47,236 nucleotides of DNA from Ignisphaera sp. Its GTDB lineage: Archaea > Thermoproteota > Thermoprotei_A > Sulfolobales > Ignisphaeraceae. This document shows, in pieces, positions 25,138 through 33,999 of this stretch (positions are counted from its first letter, which is position 1; each line of letters starts with the position of its first letter). The stretch is taken from contig JANXEL010000085.1 in the NCBI GenBank assembly GCA_025058535.1, positions 1-47,236 of the forward strand, written 5' to 3'. Position numbers and translations under genes: made by a program. The notes under the pieces are model-generated. The model searched no databases. It saw only the letters and a list, made by a program, of their open reading frames with translations, and was not told the DNA's origin.

Positions 25138-25274
25138 GTAGATAGGTTAGCTAAAATACTTATTCGTAACTCCACTGGGGTAAATAGGTCTGCTGCTTAT
25201 AGAGTATGGATTACCATTAGGAGAGGTGTGGGGGCGTTAGACTAATAAGTAATGTATGGTCTAATTGTACTGCG

Positions 25275-26003
25275 GTGGAACCCTCTATGCGTAGACTTAT
25301 GGTCGGCAATAGCATAAGTGTTGCTGAGTTTACTATCGATAGACCAAAGAATAGTTTCTTTTCAAAGTTAGCTGAACTATCCTCATCAAAAATACTGCTC
25401 GAAGTTGCGTATGTTCCGGGTATATCCAAGTATCTGGTTATTGCTTACACCTATAATAAAGATATAGCTAAGTATGTCCGCCTACTCATGCAGAACAGTG
25501 ATTACCTCACGAAAAGTAAGATTAGAAAGATAAGGTACTTCAGGGATAGAGATCTCCACGTTATAATTGCAGTGAAGTCCGCGTGCGAGTTTTTTAAAAT
25601 AGCTGAAGATAGTAATGTGTCAGTGGTACCTCCATACATAATTGATAAGGGTCGTAGAACTTTTGTAGTAGTTGGTGAGAAGAGGGATATAGAGCTCTAT
25701 GTTGATGAAATTGCCAGATACTATGGAGAAGAGAATGTTGAGTATGGTGAAATTAATTCTACTGAAAAATTGGCACGGGTCGTGATGAGGCGATCTCTGC
25801 TAAATCTAGTTACAGAGAAACTTACAGATATGGAATTGAACGTCGTTAATATAGCGTACAGAAATGGATACTTCAATTACCCCAAGAGCTCAAATCAAGA
25901 GACCATAGGATCGCTGCTAGGGCTTTCAAAAATTACAGTAAATATCCACATGAGAAAAGCTCTGAAAAAGATGGTGGAGGAGATAGCAAGAGCTAGTGGC
26001 TAG
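25275..26003 (+). CDS. HTH_10 (Bat-like) transcription regulator
   Basis: DNA-binding regulator of 242 residues. The last 55 residues have the HTH_10 pattern of bacterioopsin-activator-like archaeal regulators: LTDMELNVVNIAYRNGYFNYPK, then ETIGSLLGLSKITVNIHMRKALKKM. The N-terminal 180 residues form an unclassified sensor-like region. It is divergent from kdgK with 137 bases between, so regulation of sugar-acid metabolism is a fair guess. GTG 25275 fits a leaderless transcript from the actaataag element at about 25240-25250; ATG 25287 is an alternative. Confidence 0.8.
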   Translation: MEPSMRRLMVGNSISVAEFTIDRPKNSFFSKLAELSSSKILLEVAYVPGISKYLVIAYTYNKDIAKYVRLLMQNSDYLTKSKIRKIRYFRDRDLHVIIAVKSACEFFKIAEDSNVSVVPPYIIDKGRRTFVVVGEKRDIELYVDEIARYYGEENVEYGEINSTEKLARVVMRRSLLNLVTEKLTDMELNVVNIAYRNGYFNYPKSSNQETIGSLLGLSKITVNIHMRKALKKMVEEIARASG

Positions 26004-26098
26004 TAGTTCTAATTCAGTAGAATGATGGAGAGCTTGTAGCAGCTGTGCGGCAATCCAGCTAGCTTTAGGGCCACCTTCATCTTTAGAATGATGCCCAT

Positions 26099-27463
26099 CT
26101 ACTGCTTATTCGCTATGGCTATGATTTTTCTCGCTACATCTACAGCATCTCCTCCGAATACCCTCATCACCGGCTCCTTCCCAACATCACCAAAGTCGTA
26201 TATTATGTCTACAGGTTTCCCAGTCCTCTTAAGTGTGTGCTCAATTCCCCACTTTATAGTTGCCCCCTCAACCAACTTTATACTCTCCGGCTCCTCCCTC
26301 CTGTCAAAGTACGCTGTTGTTAGACCTATACTCTCTGCAATCTCTACAAGCTTCTCGCTGTAGGCCATATTTGCAGCTGCTCTGTACTCTGGGTATACTC
26401 TAATCATTGTGAGTATCGCATTAGCTATGTGTTTCGAGACTCCGAACTCTGGCTTCGACTTAACCATTATACCATCTCTGTACCTCGTTATCCTTCCGGG
26501 AATAGCAGCAACGTCAAGTGGTGTTCTAGCATAGAGCGGATCTATAGACATTCCTATATTCATACCCACCTCGGGTACCACTTTTGCTACCACTCTATCG
26601 TTTTTAAGAAGTAATTCAACAGCTCTCTCAACATTTTCTAAAACCCTATACCTCTCTGCAGGTATGTATATGTATGCAGCTGGATTTATAGGGCCGTGAC
26701 CAGAACCTACATCAAGACCATACTCTATAGCTGTTGTTATGAAATCCTTTGCAGAGGATACAGCATCAACTAGATTCTTCCCCTTAGCAATACCTGCTGC
26801 TATAGCTGCTGAAAAGCCGCAGCCTGTGCCATGGGTATTTTTGGTCTGCACCCTCAAACTCTTAAATTCATAGAAGGACCCCCTGTAGTAGAGTATATCA
26901 ACAGCATGCTCACCCTCAATGTGCCCACCCTTTACAATAGCAGCCTCACAGCCATAGACATCAACAAGCATTTGTGCAGCTTCTCTAGCTCTCTCTACAC
27001 TATCTATCTTAACCCCAAGCAGAGCCTCAGCCTCCATTCTATTTGGTGTTACAATCTTTGCTAGTGGTATGAGTTCTCTCTTAAGAATCTCTACTGCATC
27101 TTCTCTAAGAAGTCTCGCACCAGATTTAGCAATCATAACAGGATCTACAACTAGTGGAAAACCATACCTCTTTACAGTTCTAGCAACAGCTGAAATTATA
27201 GGGGCACTACTAAGCATACCTGTTTTTGCAGCATCAACACCAAGATCGTCAGCAACAACCTCAATTTGAAGAGCAACAAACTCTGGAGGAAGATCGTGCA
27301 CGCTCCTCACCTCCCTGGTGTTCTGAGCGGTTAAGCTAGTGATGGCCGAAGTTCCGTGGACACCCATAGCCGCAAAGGTCTTCAAATCAGCTTGTATTCC
27401 CGCACCACCACCAGAGTCGCTACCAGCAATAGTTAGAGCTACAGGTATTCTCCTACTGGACAT
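26099..27463 (-). CDS. bifunctional HMP-phosphate kinase / thiamine-phosphate synthase (ThiD-ThiN)
   Basis: Thiamine biosynthesis fusion, about 454 residues. Residues 1-265 are ThiD (hydroxymethylpyrimidine kinase and phosphate kinase), with [18 protein letters not shown] at the N-terminus and [11 protein letters not shown] for phosphate binding. Residues about 275-454 are the archaeal ThiN domain, which replaces ThiE as thiamine-phosphate synthase, with [20 protein letters not shown] and [13 protein letters not shown] blocks. Start is ATG 27463, or GTG 27475 four codons earlier; a TATA element near 27503-27511 permits either. No thiamine riboswitch consensus was recognised upstream. Confidence 0.9.
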   Translation of the reverse strand: MSSRRIPVALTIAGSDSGGGAGIQADLKTFAAMGVHGTSAITSLTAQNTREVRSVHDLPPEFVALQIEVVADDLGVDAAKTGMLSSAPIISAVARTVKRYGFPLVVDPVMIAKSGARLLREDAVEILKRELIPLAKIVTPNRMEAEALLGVKIDSVERAREAAQMLVDVYGCEAAIVKGGHIEGEHAVDILYYRGSFYEFKSLRVQTKNTHGTGCGFSAAIAAGIAKGKNLVDAVSSAKDFITTAIEYGLDVGSGHGPINPAAYIYIPAERYRVLENVERAVELLLKNDRVVAKVVPEVGMNIGMSIDPLYARTPLDVAAIPGRITRYRDGIMVKSKPEFGVSKHIANAILTMIRVYPEYRAAANMAYSEKLVEIAESIGLTTAYFDRREEPESIKLVEGATIKWGIEHTLKRTGKPVDIIYDFGDVGKEPVMRVFGGDAVDVARKIIAIANKQ

Positions 27464-27590
27464 ATCTATGTGCACCGGTATACAACGGAAGGGTAGACCA
27501 GACTATAAGTATACCCATGATAACACTCACAACCACACTTACCTAAGAAGTTTCTAGATACCATTACAGGATTTGAGGTGGGGGACTGAA

Positions 27591-27862
27591 ACCGTGGTGG
27601 AGCAACTACAACATTCTGGTAATAGCCGACTCTAGGGAGGTTTATCTAAGATAGGATAGGGAGGATTCTAGAGCTGCTAAGTAGTGTAAATGTGAATGTA
27701 GAGCCCCATCCCTATGCACTTAGTGAGGCTATTGAGATGCTCGGAAAAGGAAATTCGATGATAGTCGACGAAATTTCAGAAGGCACTGTGCTGTACGATA
27801 GAGAGGAATTCAGGGAGCTTCTTAATCTCTACAGTGTCTACAGATCTAAGGAAATTCGCTGA
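27591..27862 (+). pseudogene. remnant of a minimal nucleotidyltransferase (MNT-type) gene
   Basis: Two protein-like pieces in different frames. The first reads WWSNYNILVIADSREVYLR then a stop codon, resembling the segment after the GS-x-G-x-x-S-D-x-D box of small nucleotidyltransferases, with the first catalytic Asp of the D-x-D pair apparently Asn. The second, from 27662 to the TGA at 27860-27862, reads VNVEPHPYALSEAIEML and then IVDEISEGTVLYDREEF, the typical C-terminal part of that family, which often ends with an unavoidable HEPN partner. No intact start or P-loop-like N-terminus remains. I see no clear HEPN gene next to it. This is likely a decayed toxin-antitoxin or defence gene. Confidence 0.5.
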
Positions 27863-28024
27863 GAATCCTTGGCTAAAGGGAGGAGGAGCAAAGGCTCGCC
27901 TTAACTAGCATGGGAGTTAGAGGGGTGTACTGCCAGAATGAGCTTGGTCCACAGGAGTAGGGCAGCACTACTGTGGCTATGGATGGAGAAGATCTACTAT
28001 TAATAAAGCGTTTGATGCCTCTCC

Positions 28025-29209
28025 TTAAAGCACCATCTTTTTAGTGTTATTGATTGCATGGCTCACTATACCATCGATAGAGCCAAACTCAGATTTTCTA
28101 ACAGCATCTTCAATAGCTCTGTAGATCCTGTCGTTTGCATGGGTTGTCGCTTGCCTACCCCATAGCGCTGGGTAGAGTGTGCATGATTTGACCCTCTTCA
28201 GCAGGGCTTCGCTCACTCTAAGCCTTCTACCAATCCCAACAATTTCATCCTTATCAAACGCTACCAGCGGTCTTATTACAGGTACTCCACTCTTCTCTGA
28301 AAGAAATCTAAGATTGTGAAGAGTCTGTGAGGCTACTTGGCCAAGGGCTTCACCAGTTACTAAGGCTCTGCAGCCGATTCTCGTTGCCAGCTCCCATGAT
28401 ATTCTATACATGAGCAGCTTGCAGAGAATGCATCTGTATCTGTGATCGATATCTACCCCTCTATGTATGGTTCCAAGAGGCACTACATATGCCTCCCAAA
28501 CATCTTCAGCAACCCACTCCCTAAGCCAGTTCAATGAGTAGAGCACCCTGGTCCACGCATCATCTCCGTAGAATGGATGCAGACTGAAGTGTATGGGGGT
28601 AACACTGAAGCCCATCCTCATAACAATCCACGTAGCAATAGTGCTGTCAATACCACCTGATAGAAGGCTAGCGACTCTTCCAACGAAGCCATACGGAATG
28701 CCACCAGCACCCTCGTACTCAGTCGCTGAGATGAATGCATTGCTGCCGAAGATCTCCAAAGATACAATCCCCCCTCTTTCAGCTGCTGATACCTCCACAT
28801 ACTTTGCACACTTCTTAATACCTTCAACTAAGCTGCGTTTAAGGCTTTCCAGGGAAGGAAGGTCTCCATCTCTCACATCTATGGATATGCTATCGCCCGG
28901 TTTTAGAAGACCACATACGGCACCAGTAATGGAGTCTACATCAGTAGAGATTCTAACCGCCGCATGTATTCTCCTAATACCGAAAACCCTAGTTAGAACC
29001 TCTAGATCCCGCTCTGTCACAATACCACTGTGTGGTGTAATGTAGAGCTTGTCGCAAGATACCCTGTTTAGTGAGCCTCTGAGACCCGTTCTCTCCATTT
29101 GAAGCACAATGTTGTGCAGAAGCCTATCTACAGCATCCTCCCCTAGATCCACCACCTGCTTTTCAACATCCACTAAAATAGTGTTGTACACTAGTGCGTC
29201 ACACCGCAT
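28025..29209 (-). CDS. thiI: tRNA 4-thiouridine synthase ThiI-like
   Basis: Probable sulfurtransferase that adenylates and thiolates U8 of tRNA. The N-terminal ~165 residues look like the ferredoxin-like and THUMP region, followed by the PP-loop SLLSGGIDSTIA and a nucleotide-binding domain. A cysteine pair CILCK, matching the conserved Cys region of archaeal ThiI, and the ending around SCTLYPALWG fit the family. No rhodanese domain, as usual in archaea. The mRNA is probably leaderless: ATG 29209 is at the start predicted from attatttttc near 29231-29240. It lies 0.5 kb from thiDN; the nearness is suggestive, because ThiI also supplies sulfur for thiazole in some bacteria. Confidence 0.85.
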   Translation of the reverse strand: MRCDALVYNTILVDVEKQVVDLGEDAVDRLLHNIVLQMERTGLRGSLNRVSCDKLYITPHSGIVTERDLEVLTRVFGIRRIHAAVRISTDVDSITGAVCGLLKPGDSISIDVRDGDLPSLESLKRSLVEGIKKCAKYVEVSAAERGGIVSLEIFGSNAFISATEYEGAGGIPYGFVGRVASLLSGGIDSTIATWIVMRMGFSVTPIHFSLHPFYGDDAWTRVLYSLNWLREWVAEDVWEAYVVPLGTIHRGVDIDHRYRCILCKLLMYRISWELATRIGCRALVTGEALGQVASQTLHNLRFLSEKSGVPVIRPLVAFDKDEIVGIGRRLRVSEALLKRVKSCTLYPALWGRQATTHANDRIYRAIEDAVRKSEFGSIDGIVSHAINNTKKMVL

Positions 29210-29283
29210 TTGTATGCGGCTACTCGAGAACGAAAAATAATTGCACCCTCTACACTTTCAATAGCTTCTACCAAGGATGTGGA

Positions 29284-29793
29284 TTATTCGCTGGGGAGCT
29301 CGATCTCTACAGCATTTGCGTGAAGGAATGCCAATGGCTTATCTTCAGAGCCCTGGTAGGCCTCCAGAACCTTAGCAACAATCAGAGCGTGATCCCCTAC
29401 AGCATGTTCGCTAACAACCCTGCACTCCATGATTAGCGGAGCCACTGGTATTATTGGAGCTGTTACTCTACGTGCTTTTACAGGTTCAACTCCTAGAAGC
29501 TTGAACTTATCAACATCCCTCCCACTCAAGCTGCCAAACACATTCATTGCAGCATCAACAAGCTTTCTAGAGACTGTGTGTACAGCAAAAGCGCCATACT
29601 CTTTTATTAGCTGGTACGTGTACTTAGAGGATCCTATTGAGATTGCAAAGAGTGGAGGATTCCACGAAACTCTCGAAGCCCATGCCACAGTCATTCCACC
29701 CCTTCTGCGCGGGTTACTGGGATCTCCAGCTGTCACTATTAGGAGAGGCTGTGGGACTAAATCCAGCGCACTAAATACATCTATGGACTTCAT
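29284..29793 (-). CDS. flavin reductase-like split-barrel protein
   Basis: FMN-binding protein of 169 residues with the flavin reductase-like (DIM6/NTAB) fold. The region GGMTVAWASRVSWNPPLFAISIG and the following SKYTYQLIKEYGAFAV match the family's FMN-binding N-terminal half. It may provide reduced flavin to a partner oxygenase or may be a stand-alone flavoprotein. No oxygenase gene is nearby. A ctttttaat TATA-like element on the minus strand near 29830-29838 supports ATG 29793 with a short leader. Confidence 0.8.
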   Translation of the reverse strand: MKSIDVFSALDLVPQPLLIVTAGDPSNPRRRGGMTVAWASRVSWNPPLFAISIGSSKYTYQLIKEYGAFAVHTVSRKLVDAAMNVFGSLSGRDVDKFKLLGVEPVKARRVTAPIIPVAPLIMECRVVSEHAVGDHALIVAKVLEAYQGSEDKPLAFLHANAVEIELPSE

Positions 29794-29947
29794 ACCGGGT
29801 CACAGTCTAGGGAGGAAACCGACCTAGATTAAAAAGCGTTCTCGCAGAACACTAGAAGCTGGAGTGAAAGTTGAAGTATTTTCAGCTAACTAACAGTTCA
29901 ACAATTCTGCAACACAGTGCAACCCAGCTGCTTCTCAAACCGATCAA

Positions 29948-30970
29948 CTAGTGATGGTCTTTTGCCTCCCAGAGCCTAAACAGCTCATCCCTTACATATG
30001 GTCTGTCCACTGTTTCCACAATACCTTCTCTTCTGTGGAGAGCAACTAAGGAACCACTCTGCTCTCTCACTCTTCCCACAATTCTGGCTTCAATACCTCT
30101 GCTGCTGAGTAGCTCTATAGCCTCTCCCACCCTCTCAAACGGCACCGTAGCTACAAGAGTACCCGAGCTTATCAGCTTCAAGGGATCTATACCGAGAGCC
30201 CTACATACAGCTGCGGTCTCCTCGGCAATGGGTATGAGCTCCTCCCACACCTCAATGGTCTTCCTGGAAGCGTACGCTATCTCAGCCAGTCCTCCGAGGA
30301 GCCCTCCTTCAGTAGGATCATGCATTGCTGTAGCAAGGCCTGCTTCAGCTAGGGTGAGTGCATCCCTCACAACACTCACCATTTTAATAAACCTTCTGCT
30401 GCTCTCGATTATGCTTTGCGGAACTCCCTTCACACGTAGAGTCTCGCTAAAATCGGTAGCGAGAATGGCAGTGCCCTCCAAACCCACACTCTTAGTGACG
30501 ATTACAGCATCCCCAGCTCTAGCGCCAGATGGTAGTGTAGGGCCGTTCTTAACAACGATGCCCACGCCAGTCATTGTTATCATAGGCCTCGGTAGCCCAG
30601 GGGTGTACTCAGTGTGGCCTCCGATTACCGTGACGCCCAGCTCCTTAGCTGCTTCGTCAATCTGTACAGTGATTGCATCTAGAACGCTGTCGGGCAGATC
30701 CTCAGGTAGGTAGAGTACAGAGAGGAGCCACCTAGGCTTTGCACCGACAACAGCGATATCGTTAGATACAACGTTTACAGCGAGCCATCCAAGCAGCTCA
30801 ACAGCGCCTGTTATAGGATCTGAGTGCATCGCCAGCATCAATCCATTTCCGAGATCTATAATGGCTGAATCGATACCTATACCACCACCAACAATGACAC
30901 TTCCATCCACAACGCCGCATCTCGACAGTACGTATCTCTCTAATTTCTCAGGGGGAAGCTTGCCAGCCAT
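29948..30970 (-). CDS. HypE / AIR-synthase-related protein
   Basis: ATP-dependent dehydratase-fold protein of the HypE, PurM, SelD and ThiL superfamily, about 340 residues. Visible blocks are GIGIDSAIIDLG with the metal-binding Asp, VNVVSNDIAVVGAKPRWLL, the glycine-rich ITMTGVGIV, and MHDPTEGGLLGGLAEIA in the C-terminal domain. In genuine HypE the protein ends with a reactive cysteine; here the end is LWEAKDHH, without it. No hydrogenase genes are in the window, so a hydrogenase role is doubtful and the function is open. ATG 30970 with GGTGG just upstream is preferred over the extended frame from 31003. Confidence 0.75.
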   Translation of the reverse strand: MAGKLPPEKLERYVLSRCGVVDGSVIVGGGIGIDSAIIDLGNGLMLAMHSDPITGAVELLGWLAVNVVSNDIAVVGAKPRWLLSVLYLPEDLPDSVLDAITVQIDEAAKELGVTVIGGHTEYTPGLPRPMITMTGVGIVVKNGPTLPSGARAGDAVIVTKSVGLEGTAILATDFSETLRVKGVPQSIIESSRRFIKMVSVVRDALTLAEAGLATAMHDPTEGGLLGGLAEIAYASRKTIEVWEELIPIAEETAAVCRALGIDPLKLISSGTLVATVPFERVGEAIELLSSRGIEARIVGRVREQSGSLVALHRREGIVETVDRPYVRDELFRLWEAKDHH

Positions 30971-31226
30971 ACAACCACCTACCCTACATTTACCAGGACA
31001 CACTACATCACATATTCGATCCCGGCGGTAAAAACTCTGCCCAGTGAGGAGCAGATGTCTATAAACTATGTTTAGACATCCTATAAACGAGGTCGTTTTT
31101 AAATTCTTTAATATGATATTTGGAAGGTGTGGAAGGAGTCTCTCCAGAGAACTACTGCATTTAGAAGGCAGAGCTGAAAAGCTCTATATCAAAAGCACTG
31201 TTACTGTGTTCAGCGCTGTGGAAACA

Positions 31227-31235
31227 CTTATAAAT
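31227..31235 (+). promoter_or_regulatory. TATA box of the KaiC-like gene
   Basis: The strong element cttataaat, preceded by a purine-rich gaaaca, predicts a transcript start near 31258, about 30 bases before ATG 31289. Confidence 0.5.
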
Positions 31236-31288
31236 TCTAGACTACACGTACTCCGTATTAACCCTCCGACTCTGGGTAGTCATGATGT

Positions 31289-31879
31289 ATGAGTGAGTAT
31301 GTATTTGGCATCGAGGGTCTGGATTCAAATTTAGGTAGAGCTCTAGCGAAAGGGGTACTACTCGTAGTCGCTGGACACCCCGGTTCTGGTAAGACCACCC
31401 TCGCTTCAACAGTGTGCTATTCAAATATGTTGAAGGGCCACCGATGCCTATACCTGTCTGTCCAGGAGGATAGGGATAAACTCTTTAGAAATGCAAAGAG
31501 GCTTGGGATAGATATGTATAGTGCTGAGGAAAAAGGGTTGCTAAAGTTTGCTAAGCTTCCCCTGGTAATTGGTGAGGAGAGAATTTATAACATATACGTG
31601 GAGGCTGTGAATAGGTATGTAGTAGATTTTAGCCCTAAAATTGTTGTGGTTGACTCTGTAACACCTATTCTGAAGGCTGTAGGTGGTGATGTCAAGGCTA
31701 GAGCACTGCTCCAGAACTTTTTCTTCGAGCTTCCAAAGCTGATCAATGGTCTCGCAATTCTCATAGCTGAGATTCCTTTGATGGAGGAGAGGATTGAGCC
31801 TGTTGATATAGAGTTTGTTGCAGATATAGTTCTGATAATGAGGCACAGTGTTGCTGGTAGGCTACTGCAGAGAGATTGA
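31289..31879 (+). CDS. KaiC-like RecA-fold ATPase, N-terminal part of a frameshifted gene
   Basis: The N-terminal 190 residues of a KaiC/RadA-like ATPase. Walker A is GHPGSGKTT at residues 29-37 and Walker B is KIVVVDSVTP around 113-122. The last in-frame residues, VADIVLIMRHSVAGRLLQRD, are expected to continue as REIEIRKARGAP, which is precisely what the next frame encodes. The break is in a short run of GA units at 31869-31875. Restoring one GA unit (two bases) would fuse this with the following reading frame into one protein of about 470 residues. Start ATG 31289 is supported by the TATA box upstream. Confidence 0.8.
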   Translation: MSEYVFGIEGLDSNLGRALAKGVLLVVAGHPGSGKTTLASTVCYSNMLKGHRCLYLSVQEDRDKLFRNAKRLGIDMYSAEEKGLLKFAKLPLVIGEERIYNIYVEAVNRYVVDFSPKIVVVDSVTPILKAVGGDVKARALLQNFFFELPKLINGLAILIAEIPLMEERIEPVDIEFVADIVLIMRHSVAGRLLQRD

Positions 31880-32699
31880 GATAAGGAAAGCTAGAGGTGC
31901 GCCCATAACAGTGGTGAGGCTACCATTCTCTATAATCGAGAATCAGGGTATGAAGGTCTACACACCACCTAGTCTCTCAGAGGTGCCACAGCCAGATAAA
32001 GACCCTATTTTCAAGAGTGTATGCAGAGGCTGTGAATGGCTTTCCCACATACGTGCTGGACAGTTTATGTACATCACCTACCCACTGGAGCTGTTTCCAG
32101 GGGACTACCTCCTCATAACAATAGCTAATGCAATACTTAGTGGAGGTAAGCTCCTTATAGTGAGCTACGAGTATCCTCCAGAGTACATATGGTTCATGGT
32201 AGCTGAGACCATAAGAGCGCAGCAGGGTATTGAGCTGCCTACTGATGAAATTGGGGAATCTCTTAAAAACTATGTATCTATAGAAGCGTACAACCCAGCT
32301 TTATACAGCTCCAACGACCTCTACCTCCTAACTCTCGAAGCAATAGCAAGGATTAGACCAAGGATTGTGGCCATCCTCGGCAATCCAGAGGTGGTATGGG
32401 GGGAATCCAGTATTGAGATGTACAGCGACTTGATATTTAATTTAATTCTACATTTCAGGAAGCTCAGGTTGGTTACAATTCTCATCAGCGGTTATCTTGA
32501 GAAATCCTACAGTATATTCTCCCGCATAGCGGATCTCATTATTAGAGCAAAAACCACCACCTCTAGTAACGAGAGCACAATGCTATACCAAATAGTTAGA
32601 AAGGGAGGGAGGCCCACGATTGTTGAAGATGAGAGCTTCGCTCAGTGTGTGAAGGAGGCTGCAGAGATGCTGGTAAAGATGATACATAGGCAATTGTAG
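31848..32699 (+). CDS. C-terminal part of the frameshifted KaiC-like protein
   Basis: Open frame continuing the KaiC-like protein after the frameshift. The first useful residues are EIEIRKARGAPITVVRLPFSI, the standard last strand of a KaiC-like domain. A second domain of about 230 residues follows (from about LELFPGDYLL), which has the RecA-like rhythm, with IRPRIVAILGNPEV at the Walker B position, but lacks a Walker A motif. It is probably a catalytically inactive partner domain, as in other archaeal double-domain KaiC relatives. The GTG at 31848 lies inside the overlap and is not expected to be a real start. If the split is real, two separate polypeptides or a -2 programmed frameshift would be needed. 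Confidence 0.65.
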   Translation: MLLVGYCREIEIRKARGAPITVVRLPFSIIENQGMKVYTPPSLSEVPQPDKDPIFKSVCRGCEWLSHIRAGQFMYITYPLELFPGDYLLITIANAILSGGKLLIVSYEYPPEYIWFMVAETIRAQQGIELPTDEIGESLKNYVSIEAYNPALYSSNDLYLLTLEAIARIRPRIVAILGNPEVVWGESSIEMYSDLIFNLILHFRKLRLVTILISGYLEKSYSIFSRIADLIIRAKTTTSSNESTMLYQIVRKGGRPTIVEDESFAQCVKEAAEMLVKMIHRQL

Positions 32700-32963
32700 A
32701 ACCTCTGCAGGTATGTTCAGCTCACATAACCTGAGCTGCACTGCTACAATGCTTCAGCTATTAGAGGTGTGTACTGCCCTTGCTTCACAGCTACACAAAG
32801 GAGCCAGAGTTATGTGCACTCTGTGCAGATAGTTCATGTGGGCTAGGTCCATTAAGTCAAGAACTGTGTCACTTTTTCAGCACTCTGCTTTAAGCAGATG
32901 TAGTTCAGCACTAACTCTTCTCTAAAACCTCTACAAATCATTTCAGGTAGATGGTGTGTATTA

Positions 32964-32978
32964 GGCTTTTTTTAAGCC
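32964..32978. terminator. bidirectional terminator hairpin
   Basis: GGCTT-TTTTT-AAGCC forms a short hairpin with seven consecutive T residues on the plus strand. It sits between the convergent KaiC-like gene (end 32699) and the dehydrogenase (end 32983). Confidence 0.45.
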
Positions 32979-32982
32979 ACAA

Positions 32983-33999
32983 TTAGAATACTACAATGGG
33001 TTTTACATAACTTCCTCTACTTTCTCCACGTATTATATTCAGCGCCTCACCTATGTTAATTCTATCAATAATTGAATTAAGTGCTTCAAGCTTGTTTAGA
33101 AACTCTGTAGCTCTCTGCATTGTGTAGGGATTTACGTAGGAGCCTAGTATTGAAATTTCCTTTCTGTATACCGTATAGGGCTCCACCTCAACAGTTTTAC
33201 CAGGTGGAGCAACACCGAATAGGAGTATCTTTGCTTGTGGTGCAGCTATATCGAGCTTCAGTATTCTTGATATAGCATTTATATGGCCGGATGCATCAAT
33301 GATTACATTGAAACCTCTACCACCAGTTACCTCTCTTGCAGTTTTCACCACGTCATCTCTAGGATCTGCAACAACGTCAGCTCCGAGCTCCATGGCCTTT
33401 CTAGCTCTGTGTGGCTGAATTTCAAATACAGCTATGTCTGCAACTGATACTCTTTTGAGTATGGCTAGGAAGATCAGCCCTATGGGACCAGCACCAAATA
33501 TTGCTATCTTCTCACCTCCCCTCAGAGGCTTTAGAGCATCTATACCGTGGAGCACGCACGAGATGGGTTCTGATAAAGCGGCTCTTTCAAATGGTACAGC
33601 GCTCGGTACTCTATAAACACTTTCTACAGGTACTACAACCTTTTCAGCAAATCCCCCGGACCTGGTAACCCCTATACCCTCCCATCTCTCGCAGAAGTGC
33701 CTAGCACCAACTCTACAGTAGTAGCACCCCCCACACGCTAAATTAGGATCAACAGCAACCCTATCACCAACAGCAACACCACTAACATCCCTACCAACCT
33801 CAACCACTACACCGGAGAACTCGTGGCCTGGGATAATCGGGTATGTAACTCTGGGCTCCTCACCCCTGTATATATGGATATCAGTACCACACACACCACA
33901 AGCCCTAACACCAACAACAACCTCACCAGCACCAGGCCTAGGCTCCTCAACCTCAGATAAGGCAGCATCATAAGGGTTTCGAATCACGAGAGCCTTCAT
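32983..33999 (-). CDS. zinc-dependent dehydrogenase (Tdh/sorbitol dehydrogenase type)
   Basis: Medium-chain NAD(P)-dependent dehydrogenase of 338 residues. Catalytic zinc ligands are Cys37 (GVCGTD), His59 and Glu60 (GHEF), with the sorbitol/threonine dehydrogenase-like Glu in ALSEPISCVLHG. The structural zinc cysteines are C89, C92, C95 and C103. The Rossmann motif is FGAGPIGLIF. It probably oxidises a polyol, sugar or threonine-like substrate. TATA-like atttttatac near 34040-34050 and a GGGTGGTAAA just before ATG 33999 fix the start. It has no operon partner. Confidence 0.85.
   Translation of the reverse strand: MKALVIRNPYDAALSEVEEPRPGAGEVVVGVRACGVCGTDIHIYRGEEPRVTYPIIPGHEFSGVVVEVGRDVSGVAVGDRVAVDPNLACGGCYYCRVGARHFCERWEGIGVTRSGGFAEKVVVPVESVYRVPSAVPFERAALSEPISCVLHGIDALKPLRGGEKIAIFGAGPIGLIFLAILKRVSVADIAVFEIQPHRARKAMELGADVVADPRDDVVKTAREVTGGRGFNVIIDASGHINAISRILKLDIAAPQAKILLFGVAPPGKTVEVEPYTVYRKEISILGSYVNPYTMQRATEFLNKLEALNSIIDRINIGEALNIIRGESRGSYVKPIVVF

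Noticed and set aside
31068-31292. 74-residue plus-strand open frame overlapping the KaiC-like start by ATGA
   Set aside because: The overlap looks like an operon junction, but a strong TATA box for the KaiC-like gene lies inside this frame, and its translation has no recognisable fold or preferred start.
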